NCBI RefSeq assembly: GCF_003967535.1
Contig: NZ_BIFR01000001.1
Coordinates: 1,045,493 to 1,109,492 of the forward strand
Direction: 5' to 3'
Length of the DNA: 64,000 nucleotides
Source: Tengunoibacter tsumagoiensis
Lineage (GTDB): Bacteria > Chloroflexota > Ktedonobacteria > Ktedonobacterales > Ktedonobacteraceae
Each line of letters starts with the position of its first letter. Positions within the stretch are counted from its first letter, which is position 1. The notes beneath the pieces were generated by a model. It saw only the letters and a program-made list of their open reading frames with translations. It did no database searches and was not told the origin of the DNA. Position numbers and translations under genes: made by a program. Positions 36,325 through 45,694 of this stretch are shown here, one piece after another.

Positions 36325-38625
36325 ATGCAAATAGAGAATCTCCCTGCTCTACCTGCCAGCCTGCCAGATAGTCGTATTCCGGTACGAGCAGATCATTCCA
36401 TGAAGCGCTGGCATCAGATAGCTTTAGGTATTATAGTAGCTTTATCAGCAGTACTAAATTTTGTGCAGATTCAGCAGAACGGCTATGGAAATAGTTACTA
36501 TGCTGCGGCTGTTAGAAGCATGTTGCTTAACTGGCATAATTTCTTTTTTGTTTCCTTTGATCCGGGTGGTTTTGTGACGGTAGATAAACCGCCGCTGGGT
36601 TTGTGGATCCAGGCGTGTAGTGCCTGGTTATTTCAATTGTGTGGGTCTGGCTTTTCAAGCATCAGCCTGTTAGTGCCACAGGCTCTGGCTGGAACGATCT
36701 CCGTGGCGCTTCTATTTGTGCTGGTGCGTCGTTTCTTTGGCCCGATAGGGGGATTGCTGGCGGCTCTCGCCCTCGCAATTACTCCGATTAGCGTAGTCAT
36801 GAGCCGGGATAATAACCTGGACACATTACTCGTCTTCACGATGTTACTGGCGACCTGGGCCGTCTGTCTGGCCGTAGAGACAGGCCGACTCCGCTGGCTG
36901 TTGCTGTGTGCCGTGTTCATTGGACTTGGTTTTAACATCAAGACTCTTGAGGCCTATCTATTTGTGCCTGCGTTTGGACTGTTCTATCTGCTCTGTACGT
37001 CGATCAGTTGGAGGAAACGGCTTATCCACTTGAGCCTTGCGATAGCCGTGATGCTCGTAGTCTCTTTTGCCTGGTTGATCACGGTCGATCTCACGCCTGT
37101 CAGCCAACGTCCTTATGTTGGTTCGAGCCAGACCAACTCGGAGCTGGAACTGGCGTTGGGATATAATGGCATCCAGCGTCTAACGGGCATGAATATGGGG
37201 CGGGGTAGAGCGCAAAATAGCGGATCTGGATCTCAAGCGCAAAGCCAGACTGTCGCTATGCCTGCTGGCAGTCCACTGAACGAAGGGGGTCCGCCCAGCC
37301 CGTTAAGAATGTTTAAAGTGGACCTGGGGGGTCAGGTGAGCTGGCTACTGCCAATGGCACTCTTTGGGCTCCTGGCTGCTGCCTGGCAGACACGAGCGCG
37401 CTGGCGTCTACCATTAACACGCAAGCAGCAGGCCCTTCCGTTATGGGGAGTCTGGCTGCTGACAATGGGTATCTTCTTTAGTATTGCAAGCTTCTTCCAC
37501 AGCTATTATCTGACCATTATTGCCCCGGCTATTGCGGCTCTGGCTGCTGGAGCGTTCGTGCTGCTCTGGCATGATTATCGCGAGCGGACCGATTGGCGTC
37601 GCTGGGCCTTGCCAGTTGCCCTGATTGCGACGGCGGCCGAACAGGTCTATCTGATTGCGAGCTATGAGGATTACACAGTTCTATGGGTTGTGGTTCTGCT
37701 TCTGTGTGCCATTTCCGCCCTGATCCTGGTGCTGGCTCAGCTACCTTTTACTGCACAATGGCAGTCTGGACGCTGGAGCCTGCCAGCTCTGCAATTGGCC
37801 GCGATCGCCGTATTATTGACGCCTCTGGTCTGGTCGATCCTCTCCATTCAACAGCCATCAAATGCTGTCCTTCCAACAGGCGGTCCAGCATTAGCACAAT
37901 CGGGAATGAATGGTCTCTTTCGAGCAATGGGTGATAGAGGGAGCGCAACACAGAATGCCTCGCGTCAAGCCAACAACTTCTTAGATGAGAAGACCAACCC
38001 AAAACTGTTGAAGTATCTTGAAGAGAATCAAGGCACAACAACATTTTTATTTGCAACACAGAATGCGACTTCCGCAGCGCCATATATTATTGAAACTGGC
38101 CAGCCAGTAATGGCGATGGGTGGTTTTCTGGGTAGCGATCCGATCCTGACCCTCGATCAACTGAAAGCCCTCATCAAAAGAAATGAGGTCCGCTTCTTCT
38201 TACTGCCATCTTTTAATCTACAAAACCTACCAGCCAACTTGCCCGAACAGATTCGAGAGATGTTAGAGCAAGGCGGAGGCGGACCATTTGGAGGTAGCCA
38301 GTTGACACAATGGGTTAATAGTAGCTGTAAGGTAGTCGACAATGCTCTCTGGCAAGCGACTACGGAGAATACAACTGGAAGCACTCCCGAAAGCATTCCT
38401 GGCGTCGGAGCAGGGTTGCCAGGAGGAAGCCTGCCCCCGGGAGGGTTGCCAGGCGGGAGCTTACCTCCAGGAGGGTTGCCAGGCGGGAGCTTACCTCCAG
38501 GAGGATTACCAGGTGGGAGTTTACCCCCGGGAGGGTTACCGGGCTCTAGCCAGGGAGGGTTCCCTGGAAGTGGTTTTGGAGCAGGAATGATGGGACAACA
38601 GCTATTCGACTGTTCATCTGTTTAG
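36325..38625 (+). CDS. GT39-like membrane glycosyltransferase (YkcB/ArnT-like) with Gly/Pro repeat tail
   Basis: A 766-residue protein. About 11-12 membrane helices follow a short cytoplasmic start. The VTVDKPPLGLW motif (D87) after the first outside loop and the MSRDNNLD motif are those of YkcB-type mannosyltransferases, which use a polyprenyl-phosphate sugar. The last 200 residues lie outside the membrane and end in four perfect GLPGGSLPPG decapeptides (697-736), a collagen-like low-complexity tail. The next gene on the same strand is a YkcC/GtrB-like GT2, which would make the lipid-linked sugar (inference). The ATG at 36325 has AAGGAGAAG further upstream than usual. Confidence 0.85.
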   Translation: MQIENLPALPASLPDSRIPVRADHSMKRWHQIALGIIVALSAVLNFVQIQQNGYGNSYYAAAVRSMLLNWHNFFFVSFDPGGFVTVDKPPLGLWIQACSAWLFQLCGSGFSSISLLVPQALAGTISVALLFVLVRRFFGPIGGLLAALALAITPISVVMSRDNNLDTLLVFTMLLATWAVCLAVETGRLRWLLLCAVFIGLGFNIKTLEAYLFVPAFGLFYLLCTSISWRKRLIHLSLAIAVMLVVSFAWLITVDLTPVSQRPYVGSSQTNSELELALGYNGIQRLTGMNMGRGRAQNSGSGSQAQSQTVAMPAGSPLNEGGPPSPLRMFKVDLGGQVSWLLPMALFGLLAAAWQTRARWRLPLTRKQQALPLWGVWLLTMGIFFSIASFFHSYYLTIIAPAIAALAAGAFVLLWHDYRERTDWRRWALPVALIATAAEQVYLIASYEDYTVLWVVVLLLCAISALILVLAQLPFTAQWQSGRWSLPALQLAAIAVLLTPLVWSILSIQQPSNAVLPTGGPALAQSGMNGLFRAMGDRGSATQNASRQANNFLDEKTNPKLLKYLEENQGTTTFLFATQNATSAAPYIIETGQPVMAMGGFLGSDPILTLDQLKALIKRNEVRFFLLPSFNLQNLPANLPEQIREMLEQGGGGPFGGSQLTQWVNSSCKVVDNALWQATTENTTGSTPESIPGVGAGLPGGSLPPGGLPGGSLPPGGLPGGSLPPGGLPGGSLPPGGLPGSSQGGFPGSGFGAGMMGQQLFDCSSV
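38413..38532 (+). repeat. four tandem 30-bp repeats inside the GT39-like gene
   Basis: Four in-frame 30-base units encode GLPGGSLPPG with mostly synonymous differences. The reading frame is intact. Confidence 0.85.
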
Positions 38626-38635
38626 GGGAAGAAAG

Positions 38636-38669
38636 AGTCTGAATAGCAGGAAAACTTGTTATTCAGACT
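38636..38669 (+). terminator. hairpin after the GT39-like gene
   Basis: Perfect 10-bp arms AGTCTGAATA/TATTCAGACT with a 14-base loop, 11 bases after the stop. No strong T-tract. The rest of the 284-base gap to the GT2 gene shows no gene. Confidence 0.5.
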
Positions 38670-38909
38670 TCATCAAGAGTAGTAAAATTTGATTAAATTT
38701 TACCTATAAAAGATCGAAAAGGTGCGTATGTATCAGCCTTGTAGAGATTCGACATCGTAGCCTTAAATAGTTTCATCTTTCGATGTAGCTAAAAGGTGTT
38801 GTGCGGTTGCGATTACGTAATAGAAAGTGCATACTATAGAAATTGGGATTGCACTTATCATTCATTTCGTTGGGAACGAGAAGGAACATCACGAGGAGGG
38901 ATTAATCTG

Positions 38910-39911
38910 ATGATTGCCCCACAAGAGGAAGCGGCTACAGCGGCCATTGCCCAGATTACATATTCAATAGTTGCTCCAGTATTTAATGAAGAAGAGACAC
39001 TTCCCCACTTCTATAGCCGTATGATAGCTGTCATGGAACAGTTAGGTGAGCCCTTTGAGCTTGTTTTAGTCAATGATGGAAGTCGGGATGGCTCATTGAA
39101 GGTCATGCAAGAGCTTCATACTCGTGATCCACGTGTATGTGTCATTGACTTTTCGCGAAATTTTGGTCATCAGATAGCCATTTCCGCAGGATTAGACTAT
39201 GCGCGAGGGAAAGCGGTTGTGGTTATTGACTCGGACCTGCAAGATCCTCCTGAAGTTATTCCAGCGCTGATTGCGTGTTGGAAGCAGGGAGCCGAAGTGG
39301 TCTATGCACAGCGTGCGACCCGAGCAGGCGAGACCAGATTCAAGTTAGTGACAGCCGCAGCATTTTATAACTTGATCGATCGGATCACATCGATTAACAT
39401 CCCTCAGAATGTGGGAGACTTTCGTTTGATGGATCGTAACGTGGTTGATACATTGGTAAAGATGCGCGAGCACCATCGTTTTATGCGTGGTCTCTCGGTC
39501 TGGGTTGGTTTCCGGCAAGAGGCTGTCCAATATGATCGACAGGAGCGCTTTGCAGGCACCACGAAATATCCATTAAAAAAGATGATTCGTTTTTCAATGG
39601 ATGCCATTACAAGCTTCAGCCACCTTCCTTTGCAGTTGGCAACTACCTTTGGCTTTGTGCTGGCGGGTATCAGTCTCGTTGGCATTATTATAGCGATTAT
39701 TTTGCGCATCTTTACCGACGCCATTGTTGGCCAGGCCTCAACATTAATTCTGGTCTTATTTTTAGGGGGAGTTCAATTGATCTTCCTGGGCATTATTGGT
39801 GAATATCTAGGCCGTATTTATGACGAGGTTCGCGCCCGTCCACTCTACGTGGTCCATCACACGCTTGGTTTTTCTTCGCCAGAGCCTTCTCATAGACAGG
39901 TTCTGAAATAA
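38910..39911 (+). CDS. GT2 family polyprenyl-phosphate glycosyltransferase (DPM1/GtrB/YkcC-like)
   Basis: A 333-residue protein. The GT-A domain starts with [14 protein letters not shown] and has the nucleotide-binding [10 protein letters not shown] and the DSDLQDPPE motif containing the DxD metal site. Two C-terminal membrane helices follow (about 235-310). Such enzymes move a sugar from UDP or GDP to undecaprenyl phosphate. ATG 38910 has GAGGAGGG nine bases upstream; the frame is open further 5' without a good site. It follows the GT39-like gene and probably supplies its donor lipid. Confidence 0.93.
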   Translation: MIAPQEEAATAAIAQITYSIVAPVFNEEETLPHFYSRMIAVMEQLGEPFELVLVNDGSRDGSLKVMQELHTRDPRVCVIDFSRNFGHQIAISAGLDYARGKAVVVIDSDLQDPPEVIPALIACWKQGAEVVYAQRATRAGETRFKLVTAAAFYNLIDRITSINIPQNVGDFRLMDRNVVDTLVKMREHHRFMRGLSVWVGFRQEAVQYDRQERFAGTTKYPLKKMIRFSMDAITSFSHLPLQLATTFGFVLAGISLVGIIIAIILRIFTDAIVGQASTLILVLFLGGVQLIFLGIIGEYLGRIYDEVRARPLYVVHHTLGFSSPEPSHRQVLK

Positions 39912-39986
39912 GTGTAAGCTATCAGGTGCTTGAAATTGCATTAGCAACGCTTCATCTTTTGAGGAGCGGGTATTGCCATGATCTTG

Positions 39987-40009
39987 AAGGGATATGCATG
40001 ATATCCCTT
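39987..40009. terminator. bidirectional hairpin between convergent genes
   Basis: Perfect 9-bp arms AAGGGATAT/ATATCCCTT around GCATG, directly before the stop of the convergent haloperoxidase-like gene and 75 bases after the GT2 gene. TTTTAAA follows on the plus strand. Confidence 0.6.
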
Positions 40010-41482
40010 TTAAACCGGTTGAGTGCCAGCGATATAAGCAGACGCTTTGCGCCAGACCACTTCTCCAACTGCCTGCCCTAATGCGCGACCCTGGAGATCT
40101 CCCTGTTCAAAATGAATCCCCCCCAATCGCCTTGAAGTCCCGGCCTGAGCGGCTGCCTCTGTAAACGTGTGCCAGTAGAGCATTACATCTTGAAAAGGGA
40201 CTACGCCAGGCTCAATTACCGAACTGCCAGCTCGTTTAGTATAAGAATAGTAAAAAAGGTCGCTCCCGGTGAAGCGTCTGAGGATCTCAGCACTGGCGGC
40301 GCTAAAGGTGCTATGACCAGAGCAATATTCGGGGAAAGCAGGCGTCACAAAGGTAGCTGGTTGATAGGGCTTCCAGTCTTTTCCATCGATCCAGCGTGTG
40401 CCCTGATAGGGACCGGCCCAGGCACGAACCTGTTGACCCTGGAAGAGATAACGAATAGCCGTGATAGGTCGCTCGGAATTATAGGTCATCTTGACGTCCC
40501 AGCAAGCGATGCTGGCATCAAAAAGTGCATTGGTAAGTAGGAAGAACAGTTGAACGGCCTGATCCAGCGTGTGCTGGTCGCGCTGAACGATAAATTGAGC
40601 AAAGAGGCACCAGTGACCAGGAGGCTGTTCCGAGCCCGGGCCATCTTCCCAATATTCGGCGATAACCTTCTGTTCATCGGTGAGGGAAGCACTCATAAAG
40701 AGTAGATCGTTAGCCTGAGTTATATAGCCTCTGGAAGGATAGGTTGCAGGTGGATTGGAGGGTCGAAATTGTGCTGGATGAGTTAATGCAAAGGGCTTTA
40801 CCAGGCACCACTGGGGAGTCACGCATCGTTGTACTAGAGACGTCCCTTTCCCTGTGGGGATTCTTAGTGGTTGCCAGGCATTTGGATTCGTGATCTGATC
40901 AGCCGTATTTGCTGGCGTATAGCCCGTACAATCGCTATATGCACCTGGATGAAGATCCCCGAGCTGATTAGAACCATCATGATGCTGTCTGGTCAACAGG
41001 GTCTGTGCAGAGAGATTACCAATACCCTGGGGTGTCGTACTATCAAGCGAAGTATCCTGGTAATCATAGCCAAGAGCACTCATCAGAGCTTGAAACTGTG
41101 GAAGCAGGTCAGGAAAGAGATCTACCAGAGCTCGATAGGCTGCAAAACTAATGGCCATCTCTTTGTGAGCGAGTGTCCATTCATTGGAAGGTCGGCGCAG
41201 TGCTCCTCCATACTGTGTGCTTATGGCAACGCGATCATAGGCGGCCCAGGCATCATAGATACATGTATGGAGAATGGCTAAAGCGCGAGCCACAATAGTC
41301 ACTCCAGGTCTGGTCGTGCGAATGGCAGCGAGCAACATATTATTCCAGGCGAGAAGCACGCTGGGGCTCAAGGACGGCTCCGCTGCAAACGCATCCAGAT
41401 CTGGCTGTATTATCCAGGCAGTACCAAAACAGGTTGCACCAAGCTGGAGCAACCGTCTACGGTCAATCTTTTTTTCTTCCAT
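40010..41482 (-). CDS. Tat-exported vanadium haloperoxidase/PAP2-fold protein
   Basis: A 490-residue protein. It has a twin-arginine start (MEEKKIDRRRLLQLGATCF) and a C-terminal PAP2/vanadium chloroperoxidase-like core: RPITAIRY, then PEYCSGHSTFSAASAE with the Ser-Gly-His motif, and RRLGGIHFEQGD with Arg and His. These residues bind vanadate in haloperoxidases or phosphate in acid phosphatases. The halogenation activity cannot be told from the phosphatase activity here. ATG 41482 has AAGGG eight bases upstream and leaves the twin-arginine motif near the N-terminus, which supports this start over GTG 41500. Confidence 0.82.
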   Translation of the reverse strand: MEEKKIDRRRLLQLGATCFGTAWIIQPDLDAFAAEPSLSPSVLLAWNNMLLAAIRTTRPGVTIVARALAILHTCIYDAWAAYDRVAISTQYGGALRRPSNEWTLAHKEMAISFAAYRALVDLFPDLLPQFQALMSALGYDYQDTSLDSTTPQGIGNLSAQTLLTRQHHDGSNQLGDLHPGAYSDCTGYTPANTADQITNPNAWQPLRIPTGKGTSLVQRCVTPQWCLVKPFALTHPAQFRPSNPPATYPSRGYITQANDLLFMSASLTDEQKVIAEYWEDGPGSEQPPGHWCLFAQFIVQRDQHTLDQAVQLFFLLTNALFDASIACWDVKMTYNSERPITAIRYLFQGQQVRAWAGPYQGTRWIDGKDWKPYQPATFVTPAFPEYCSGHSTFSAASAEILRRFTGSDLFYYSYTKRAGSSVIEPGVVPFQDVMLYWHTFTEAAAQAGTSRRLGGIHFEQGDLQGRALGQAVGEVVWRKASAYIAGTQPV

Positions 41483-41590
41483 ACACACATCCCTTACCAC
41501 TCATCCAGATTATACATTGGACTCCTATAAATTCTCTACATAACTATTATAGAGGTGAAACAAATATGGATCGTCCTCCAGAATTGTATT

Positions 41591-42556
41591 CTAGAAATGA
41601 ATGAAACCGGTATGGACAAGATCGTTGAGGAGACGTTGTACTTCTTCAGGAGAACGTTTAGAGATTGCAGAAAGATCAAGTAGGTTGCGCTCTCCATTAA
41701 TCAGCAGATAGAGTTGGCGATGAGCGCGTGTGAGACCCGCTTGATCTAACTGAGATACAACATCTCCCAGCCTTTCATTACGAATAGGCGTTGGTATACC
41801 AGATAGGGGCGTCATGCGATCAGGCTGCGGCTTTGAAGCCCTGGGATTAGGGACTGCAATATATTGAGCCTGCTTAACTGGATGGTATTCAGGATGTTGA
41901 GGGCTACTTGCCCGTGAATTGTATTCAGGATGCTGAGGGCTACTTGCCCGTGAATTGTATTCAGGATGCTGAGGGCTACTGGCCCGTGGGTTATATTCAG
42001 GATGCTGAGGGCTACTTGCCCGTGGACTATATTGCTGTGGTGTCAGACGTGGGCTATATTCGGGATGTTGCGTTTGAGAGAAGGGCGCTATAGGTTCCGT
42101 ATCTTGAAGATAGTGATGCTGGTCAGTATTGGGCTGGTTCCAGTTTGGAGAGGAGGCTTGATGCCATGGAGATGTTGGGAGAGCCGGTTGTGGAAAGGCT
42201 GGTGTGATTGGACTATTGAGTGTCTGCATTTGAGGGAGAGATGGAGGTGGCAAGGCTGGAGTAGGCGTGCTAGGGGCAGAGAGTGTGCGGAGAAACGTCT
42301 GTATCTCAGCTACAGTCTGATGACGAAAGAGATAACGACAAAGCCCCCAGCTTTTCAGTGCCTGAAGGGCCTGGACTCCTGAAAGATAACCAGTACGGAT
42401 CTCAATCATCTCACCATCATTAAAAGCAACAATACCTTCTTCATGCTGGTTCCCATTGCGACGTTTTACCGTCAAAATACCGGTCTGATGGCTTAATAGC
42501 GTAATTTGTAATACATCTGCCAATCTGTCTGTAGTTATTTCTCGCTGTTCTGGCAT
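41591..42556 (-). CDS. DUF4388 domain protein with Pro-rich repeat linker
   Basis: A 321-residue protein. Residues 1-100 resemble DUF4388 (DVLQITLLSHQTGILTVKR and the GYLSGVQALQAL segment), a domain of bacterial signalling proteins. Residues about 100-230 are a Pro/Gln/Ser-rich linker with four RASSPQHPEY(N/H) 12-residue repeats. The last 75 are a winged-helix-like domain (SQLDQAGLTRAHRQLYLL and the LSAISKRSPEEVQRLLNDL part). No membrane segment. It may be a regulatory scaffold; function is unknown. Standing alone, its upstream gap is AT-rich. Confidence 0.75.
   Translation of the reverse strand: MPEQREITTDRLADVLQITLLSHQTGILTVKRRNGNQHEEGIVAFNDGEMIEIRTGYLSGVQALQALKSWGLCRYLFRHQTVAEIQTFLRTLSAPSTPTPALPPPSLPQMQTLNSPITPAFPQPALPTSPWHQASSPNWNQPNTDQHHYLQDTEPIAPFSQTQHPEYSPRLTPQQYSPRASSPQHPEYNPRASSPQHPEYNSRASSPQHPEYNSRASSPQHPEYHPVKQAQYIAVPNPRASKPQPDRMTPLSGIPTPIRNERLGDVVSQLDQAGLTRAHRQLYLLINGERNLLDLSAISKRSPEEVQRLLNDLVHTGFIHF
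41884..42028 (-). repeat. four tandem 36-bp repeats in the DUF4388 gene
   Basis: Four 36-base in-frame units (about 41885, 41921, 41957 and 41993 on the plus strand), each encoding RASSPQHPEYN plus one variable residue, with degenerate units on the 5' side. Nearly identical at the DNA level, so they are recent expansions. Confidence 0.85.
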
Positions 42557-43038
42557 TGGTAGATCTCCTCTTTGTAGATCTTCTTATCAAGAAAGAAAAG
42601 TTGAAAAGCTTCCTTTACTAGAAAATTCTTCCATTAGCGTGTTATGTAGCCACGGCTTTGTGACAAGTGCAAGAAGTTTATCATATATTTAAATAGAGCG
42701 CCATAGAGATGATAAAAATGATAAAGTAAATTTATTCTAATGTCAAGTATTCTCTATAAAAGGTTATTCTTATATCCTATCTCATACCAGATTTTAGCCC
42801 CAGGGCATCTCAGTCATCTCATGTTATTTTAACTATTCTAGAAACTGTTCTATGAAAATAATATATATTTTTATTAAAATGTATAATAAATGATAGGAAT
42901 ATTACAGCCTTAAAGTTTCTATCTTATCTGACTATCGAATCTCTTGCGTTTATTCATCGTTGGGAGGCAGGGGTACTGCTTAAAGAGTGCAAAACCAGAC
43001 GGACCGCTCTTACAGAATGGTGGAGGAGAATGAGGACG
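42557..43038. other. 480-base AT-rich intergenic region
   Basis: Between divergent genes. It has long A/T-rich runs such as ATAATATATATTTTTATT near 42860-42877, which may hold promoters for both genes. No gene or repeat is recognised. Confidence 0.5.
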
Positions 43039-44187
43039 ATGACAAATATGAATAATAGCTATAAAGCATGGAAGAAACTTTTGCGTATACCTGGTCTGCT
43101 TGTGATGGCGCAGGTGCTCTTTCTGATTCAGCCTGCCAGTGCAGCGGGGGTCATCAATCCAGGCTGGCATATAGTCTCAAGCGCCAATGGTGCAGGTAAT
43201 GATCAGCTTTTGGGCGTATCAGCCATTGCTACAAATGACATCTGGGCTGTTGGGAATGCAAATAACCAGCCATTAATCGAGCATTGGGATGGTTCTAGCT
43301 GGACAATTGTGCCCGCATCTGATTTATGGACGTATGGTTCACTGGCCGCTGTTGCAGCGATTGATCCTGCTAATGTATGGGCCGTAGGGAGAGACGGCGG
43401 TGGGAGTGTTGCCTTACTAGCTCATTGGGATGGGACAAGTTGGAAGCAATCCAGGGTCTCTTTTACTGGGAATCTATTTGCCATAACGGCGCTGGCCTGG
43501 AATGACATCTGGGCAGTGGGACGGGATGATGACTTTGCGACACTGATCATCCACTGGGATGGTACGAATTGGAGCCGCGTTGCCAGTCCTTCTCCAGGGA
43601 GCGTTGGCAGTTACTTGTTTGGCATAGCTGCTCATTCTGCATCTGATATCTGGGCAGTTGGTGAAGATGTGAAAGAAGATCATCTAGAGTATACATTAGT
43701 CGAGCATTGGGATGGAGTCAGCTGGAATACTGTCTCTGATAACCAGCAGAATGGTTCCCCGGTTCTCAACGCTGTCACGACCTTCCCTTCTGGTAAAGCG
43801 ATAGTTGTTGGAACCTATGGTCCAAACTCTGGCTATAATGATCGCGTTTATGCGCAGCTATGGAATGGTGCGCAATGGAATACTCAGCCTATTCCCTCAC
43901 CAACGAGTGGCGTCTCAGCTTTGATGGGTATCGTAGCTCCAGGTGAGAACGATGCCTGGGCCGTAGGGACAAATGCCAGCCTGTTCAGGCATCCAGGCGC
44001 TGTCGTTCCGTTGATAGAGCACTGGAATGGAGCTGGCTGGCGGCGGATGAGTGGGCCTCGCCCTGGCGTAATGGTTGCACTTAATGCCATCTCTCTCATT
44101 CCAGATAGCGGTCAACTGGTGGCGGTTGGCTCCTATCAGACAACTTACAATGCACCCTTACAGACTATAGTAGAGATGTATTACTAA
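43039..44187 (+). CDS. secreted repeat protein with AVG/HWDG beta-propeller-like units
   Basis: A 382-residue protein. It has a signal peptide (residues about 1-36, ending LIQPASAA) and six to seven imperfect repeats of about 50 residues. Each has a (N/D)xWAVG element followed by HWDGxxW (for example NDIWAVG then LIEHWDGSSW), which resembles a beta-propeller. It has no C-terminal anchor. Such extracellular repeats are common in Ktedonobacteria; ligands are unknown. ATG 43039 is preferred; GGAGGAG is ten bases upstream, while ATG 43030 is too close to it. Confidence 0.78.
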   Translation: MTNMNNSYKAWKKLLRIPGLLVMAQVLFLIQPASAAGVINPGWHIVSSANGAGNDQLLGVSAIATNDIWAVGNANNQPLIEHWDGSSWTIVPASDLWTYGSLAAVAAIDPANVWAVGRDGGGSVALLAHWDGTSWKQSRVSFTGNLFAITALAWNDIWAVGRDDDFATLIIHWDGTNWSRVASPSPGSVGSYLFGIAAHSASDIWAVGEDVKEDHLEYTLVEHWDGVSWNTVSDNQQNGSPVLNAVTTFPSGKAIVVGTYGPNSGYNDRVYAQLWNGAQWNTQPIPSPTSGVSALMGIVAPGENDAWAVGTNASLFRHPGAVVPLIEHWNGAGWRRMSGPRPGVMVALNAISLIPDSGQLVAVGSYQTTYNAPLQTIVEMYY

Positions 44188-44315
44188 TGTATTGTATCTC
44201 TTGAGCTCGCTTGAGCCAGTCGTTTTCTCATGCATGGAATCCTGTGCTCCAAAATACGTAGCGAGCCCACTGGTTCATGGATGACATTGCGAGAGAGCGT
44301 GCTCTGATCAAGTCG

Positions 44316-44369
44316 CTGGGGAGAAGACTATGATATGATCTAGTAGAGATAGAGATGTCTTCTCCCCAG
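44316..44369. terminator. 13-bp perfect inverted repeat
   Basis: Arms CTGGGGAGAAGAC (44316-44328) and its exact complement (44357-44369) around a 28-base loop, 130 bases after the secreted repeat protein. The remaining 390-base gap 44188-44580 holds no gene. Confidence 0.45.
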
Positions 44370-44580
44370 GTATCAGGAATGCTGCATCTCTTTTTTCTTT
44401 TGCACAACTTGTCAGGATGTATAAAGTTCAAGTCAAATGAAAAACCGGTTTTTTTGTGTTGTAGAGCTGTTCAGAAGCTTTACTTTAATTCAGATGAGTT
44501 GTGATCTACTGCTAATGGATAGGTGCATCCAGTATGTATTTATAAGATTATTCGAAGAGTAGTCAGAAGGGGTATCTTGT

Positions 44581-45552
44581 ATGTCGGTAGCTCTTGGTAT
44601 CACGCTATTTCGTCCAACTGTTCAGTCGCTGCTTCAGTCTGTCGAGCAGGCTGAAGAGGCGGGTATTCCGATGGTCTGGGTACCTAGCGAGCCAGTTGGG
44701 CCAGATAGCCTCACCGCCCTGGCAATTGTCGCAGCCCGGACCAGGAAGATTCAGCTAGGGAGTGGTATTGCTGTGACCTATTCACGGCATCCGGTTACAC
44801 TGGCCAATCAGGCATTAGCAATTGCTGAGGTTGCGCCTGAGCGCTTTCGGCTTGGCATTGGTGTGAGCCATCCCTTTGTGGTAGAGCGTATGTATGGTCT
44901 ACCTTTTCAGAAGCCAATGGAGTATCTCCGTGAGTATGTAGGAATCTTGCGGGGCCTGCTCTGGAATGGCGAGGTCAAACAGCAGGGAAAACATTTTTCA
45001 GTTGATGTTCAACTGCCTGCTACCAGCGTTCCACCACGTACTCCGCTTATTCTAGCTGCGGTTCAGAAGAATATGTTCAGATTAGCGGGTGAGATTGCTG
45101 ATGGAGCGATGGTCTCCTGGGGACTGCTCTCGTATATGAAGACCGTAGCGTTACCGGCGCTTCAGGAAGGAGCGGCCCTGGCTGGCCGTCCAGTGCCTGG
45201 AGTAATTGCCAGCGCCCCTGTTATTTATAGTACAGACTTTACGCAGGTGCGGCAGGTGGCCTATCAGGCATTGGGTCGTTATGTGTATATGCCTGTATAT
45301 CAGAAGCTTTTTGCCGATGCTGGCTTTCCACTCCTGCCAGATCTAAGGCCATCAGATGAGCTTATTAAAGAGATGTTTATCTATGGTGATGACGCAACAA
45401 TTCTTCATCGTCTGGGTGCAATATATGAGGCTGGAATCGATGAGGTGCAGGTTGCAGCTTATCCGGCTCAAGATCCTCTGCGTGAAGAACTGGCCATTAT
45501 GAACCTGCTGGGCGAGTTTGCCAGAAAAAATTCAGCCAGACAAAGTTCATAA
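44581..45552 (+). CDS. LLM-class flavin/F420-dependent oxidoreductase
   Basis: A 323-residue TIM-barrel protein of the luciferase-like monooxygenase family. Diagnostic segments are LQSVEQAEEAGIPMVWVPSE, then TRKIQLGSGI and RHPVTLANQALAIAEVAPER followed by FRLGIGVSH, and a C-terminal GDDATILHRLGAIYEAGIDE. The binding pocket fits FMN or coenzyme F420; Actinobacteria and Chloroflexota members often use F420. The substrate is unknown. ATG follows AGAAGGGG by eight bases. It is not in an operon with its convergent neighbour. Confidence 0.87.
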   Translation: MSVALGITLFRPTVQSLLQSVEQAEEAGIPMVWVPSEPVGPDSLTALAIVAARTRKIQLGSGIAVTYSRHPVTLANQALAIAEVAPERFRLGIGVSHPFVVERMYGLPFQKPMEYLREYVGILRGLLWNGEVKQQGKHFSVDVQLPATSVPPRTPLILAAVQKNMFRLAGEIADGAMVSWGLLSYMKTVALPALQEGAALAGRPVPGVIASAPVIYSTDFTQVRQVAYQALGRYVYMPVYQKLFADAGFPLLPDLRPSDELIKEMFIYGDDATILHRLGAIYEAGIDEVQVAAYPAQDPLREELAIMNLLGEFARKNSARQSS

Positions 45553-45593
45553 AGAATGGTATCCGCTTTATAAAGAAGGTAGCACCATCCCCG

Positions 45594-45679
45594 CTGCGGC
45601 CATCATAATGGCCGCAGAACGACAAAAAAGTATCCTATGTAACCAACAAAAAGTCTTTACAGGCCCGGCCCGGGGCCTG
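45594..45679. terminator. two GC-rich hairpins between convergent genes
   Basis: First hairpin: CTGCGGCCAT/ATGGCCGCAG (45594-45603 and 45608-45617, loop CATA). Second: CAGGCCC/GGGCCTG (45660-45666 and 45673-45679). Both lie between the stops of the LLM gene and the PhnD-like gene. Confidence 0.55.
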
Positions 45680-45694
45680 GATGCAACCGGCACC

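Noticed and set aside
41884..42028. Possible CRISPR-like repeats
   Set aside because: These are in-frame 36-bp coding repeats (12 residues) of the DUF4388 gene.
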